In this document: piece after piece, positions 35,285-36,306 of the stretch | Layout of the letters: each line of letters opens with the position of its first letter | Position numbering within the stretch: the stretch's first letter is position 1 | Assembly: GCF_027587195.1 (NCBI RefSeq) | Contig: NZ_JAPDDP010000076.1 | Location: forward strand, 1-36,306 | From: Solirubrobacter phytolaccae | GTDB taxonomy: Bacteria; Actinomycetota; Thermoleophilia; Solirubrobacterales; Solirubrobacteraceae | Length of the DNA stretch: 36,306 nucleotides | Direction of reading: 5' to 3' | Notes under the pieces: model-generated | Databases searched by the model: none | Told to the model about the DNA's origin: nothing | What the model saw: only the letters and a program-made list of their open reading frames with translations | Position numbers and translations under genes: made by a program

Positions 35285-36306
35285 TCAGCAGCCCTCGAGG
35301 CGGGCGCGCTTGAACCAGACCGAGAAGTCCTCGCGGATCAGCGTCAGCGTCATCGGCCGGCAGTCGGCGACCTTGTCGAGCGCCGTGTAGACCGAGAGCT
35401 TGTCGAACACGAGGCCGTCGAACATCGTGCCGCCGGTCTCGCGCACCTTCTGGCAGTCGAGCAGCGCGCCGGCGCCGAACTTGTGCCCGCACTCGGTGAC
35501 GGTGCCCGGCGCGTGGTACCAGAAGCCGCGCAGCCCGCCGCAGCCCTCGGCCGTCGCGCCCGCGATGTCGCCGTCCTCGTTCCAGACGCCCAGCTCGATC
35601 TTGCAGGACGCCGGGGCGGGTGTCTCGGAGCTCTCGGACGTGTCCGTGGTCGACGTGCAGCCCGGGTCGGGGTCGAGCGCGCCGTCGGCGAAGTGGTCGT
35701 CGATCATGCCGTCGCCGTCGTCGTCCTTGCCGTTCTCGCACGCGGCCTTCTCAGTACCGCCGCCGGTCTTGCAGCGCGCGATCGGCCCGTAGAGCTCGGC
35801 GACCTCGCCGTTGGGGCGGTAGAGCGCGATCGTGACCTTGCGGTTGCAGTCGGCCGGCCCGGTGAGCGTGAGGTTGACGTCCGCGATCTCGACGGCGGGT
35901 CCGGTCGCGACGCCGTACTTGCCGGAGGGACCGCACGTCCACCCGGTGCCGCCCGTGAAGATCTCGCAGGACTGCACGCCGGGCGCCGCGTCGATCCGGA
36001 CCTTCGTGAAGAGGCCGCAGCGGTTGATGCCCGCACCGAGGCCGGTCGTGCTGTCGCCCATGCCGATGCCCGAGTGGTTCTCGACGCACTCCTGCCCCAC
36101 CGGCACCTCGCCGGTCTCGGACGCGTCGTTGCCGTCGGCGCAGCCGGGATCCTCGAGGTCGGTCTGGCCGTCGTTGTCGTCGTCGGCGCCGTTCGCGCAC
36201 GGCTTGGCCGGCGGCGTCGGCGTCGGCGTCGGGGTGGGCGTGGCGCGCGCCGGCGTGGAGATGCGGCCGCCGGTGGCCGGCGCGGGCTGCCCGGCGGGCG
36301 GAGCGG
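35285..36306 (-). CDS. Extracellular protein with Asp-rich calcium-binding-like repeats (5' end outside window)
   Basis: The frame is open to the window edge, so the start and any signal peptide are missing; at least 340 residues are visible. From the N-terminal side there is a Pro-rich stretch with a (Pro-Thr)n linker, an acidic repeat CANGADDDNDGQTDLEDPGC, a Cys-containing domain, a second acidic repeat (CENGKDDDGDGMIDD through DPDPGC), and a final Cys-containing domain ending LIREDFSVWFKRARLEGC. The DDDxDGxxD pattern recalls thrombospondin type 3/EF-hand-like calcium loops. Even cysteine content and the linker suggest a secreted or surface protein. Function unknown. Confidence 0.8.
   Translation of the reverse strand, partial: APPAGQPAPATGGRISTPARATPTPTPTPTPPAKPCANGADDDNDGQTDLEDPGCADGNDASETGEVPVGQECVENHSGIGMGDSTTGLGAGINRCGLFTKVRIDAAPGVQSCEIFTGGTGWTCGPSGKYGVATGPAVEIADVNLTLTGPADCNRKVTIALYRPNGEVAELYGPIARCKTGGGTEKAACENGKDDDGDGMIDDHFADGALDPDPGCTSTTDTSESSETPAPASCKIELGVWNEDGDIAGATAEGCGGLRGFWYHAPGTVTECGHKFGAGALLDCQKVRETGGTMFDGLVFDKLSVYTALDKVADCRPMTLTLIREDFSVWFKRARLEGC

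Overview
The window is a high-GC (roughly 70-75% in the core genes) actinobacterial chromosome segment. Gene content and order point to the deep-branching Thermoleophilia/Solirubrobacter-type lineage, but that placement is an inference. Supporting signs are the pyrR-pyrB-pyrC-carA-carB run followed by an actinobacterial integration host factor (mihF) and gmk, an omega subunit gene next to coaBC, GTG/TTG starts, and many 1-4 nt start/stop overlaps.

Left part (1-9683). Bases 1-337 hold no convincing gene, only short GC-rich repeats. On the minus strand follow coaBC, a MoxR ATPase and a DUF58 protein with abutting or overlapping ends, preceded by rpoZ. Between rpoZ and gmk, and on the opposite strand, sits a cassette of four tandem paralogous secreted beta-propeller proteins (3868-8736). 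They are joined by 4-nt overlaps, and each has exactly four cysteines in the mature part at matching positions. This cassette splits the mihF-gmk-rpoZ-coaBC order usual in actinobacteria. gmk and mihF follow on the minus strand.

Middle (9868-26841). Fourteen genes, all minus-strand and tightly packed, run in transcription order: metallophosphoesterase, ArsR-type regulator, MFS transporter, circularly permuted ATP-grasp, alpha-E protein, transglutaminase, subtilisin-like (S8) peptidase, ComEC-like metallo-beta-lactamase-fold protein, RNase Z, then pyrR-pyrB-pyrC-carA-carB for UMP and carbamoyl-phosphate synthesis. A PyrR-binding-loop-like hairpin abuts the pyrR ribosome binding site. Three related dyads lie at the start of the ArsR-type gene. 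The S8 peptidase/MBL pair is the most interesting possible uncharacterised system: two translationally coupled hydrolases lacking signal peptides.

Island (26900-31853). A tRNA-Arg(CCG) gene is followed by about 4.9 kb of lower-GC DNA, bounded by a perfect 43-bp copy of the tRNA 3' end at 31811-31853 and containing a decayed third copy at 30560-30603. The island holds a frameshifted tyrosine-recombinase remnant, small membrane or lipoprotein genes without recognised families, decayed sequence, and a HigBA-type toxin-antitoxin pair between the last two repeat copies. The right-hand repeat lies inside the 3' end of a convergent HD-GYP/MerR gene, so the insertion has rewritten that protein's C-terminus.

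Right part (31770-36306). This holds the HD-GYP/MerR protein, a zinc-ribbon multi-pass membrane protein, a divergently transcribed M55 D-aminopeptidase (DppA-like), and the C-terminal part of an extracellular protein with Asp-rich calcium-binding-like repeats that runs off the window end.
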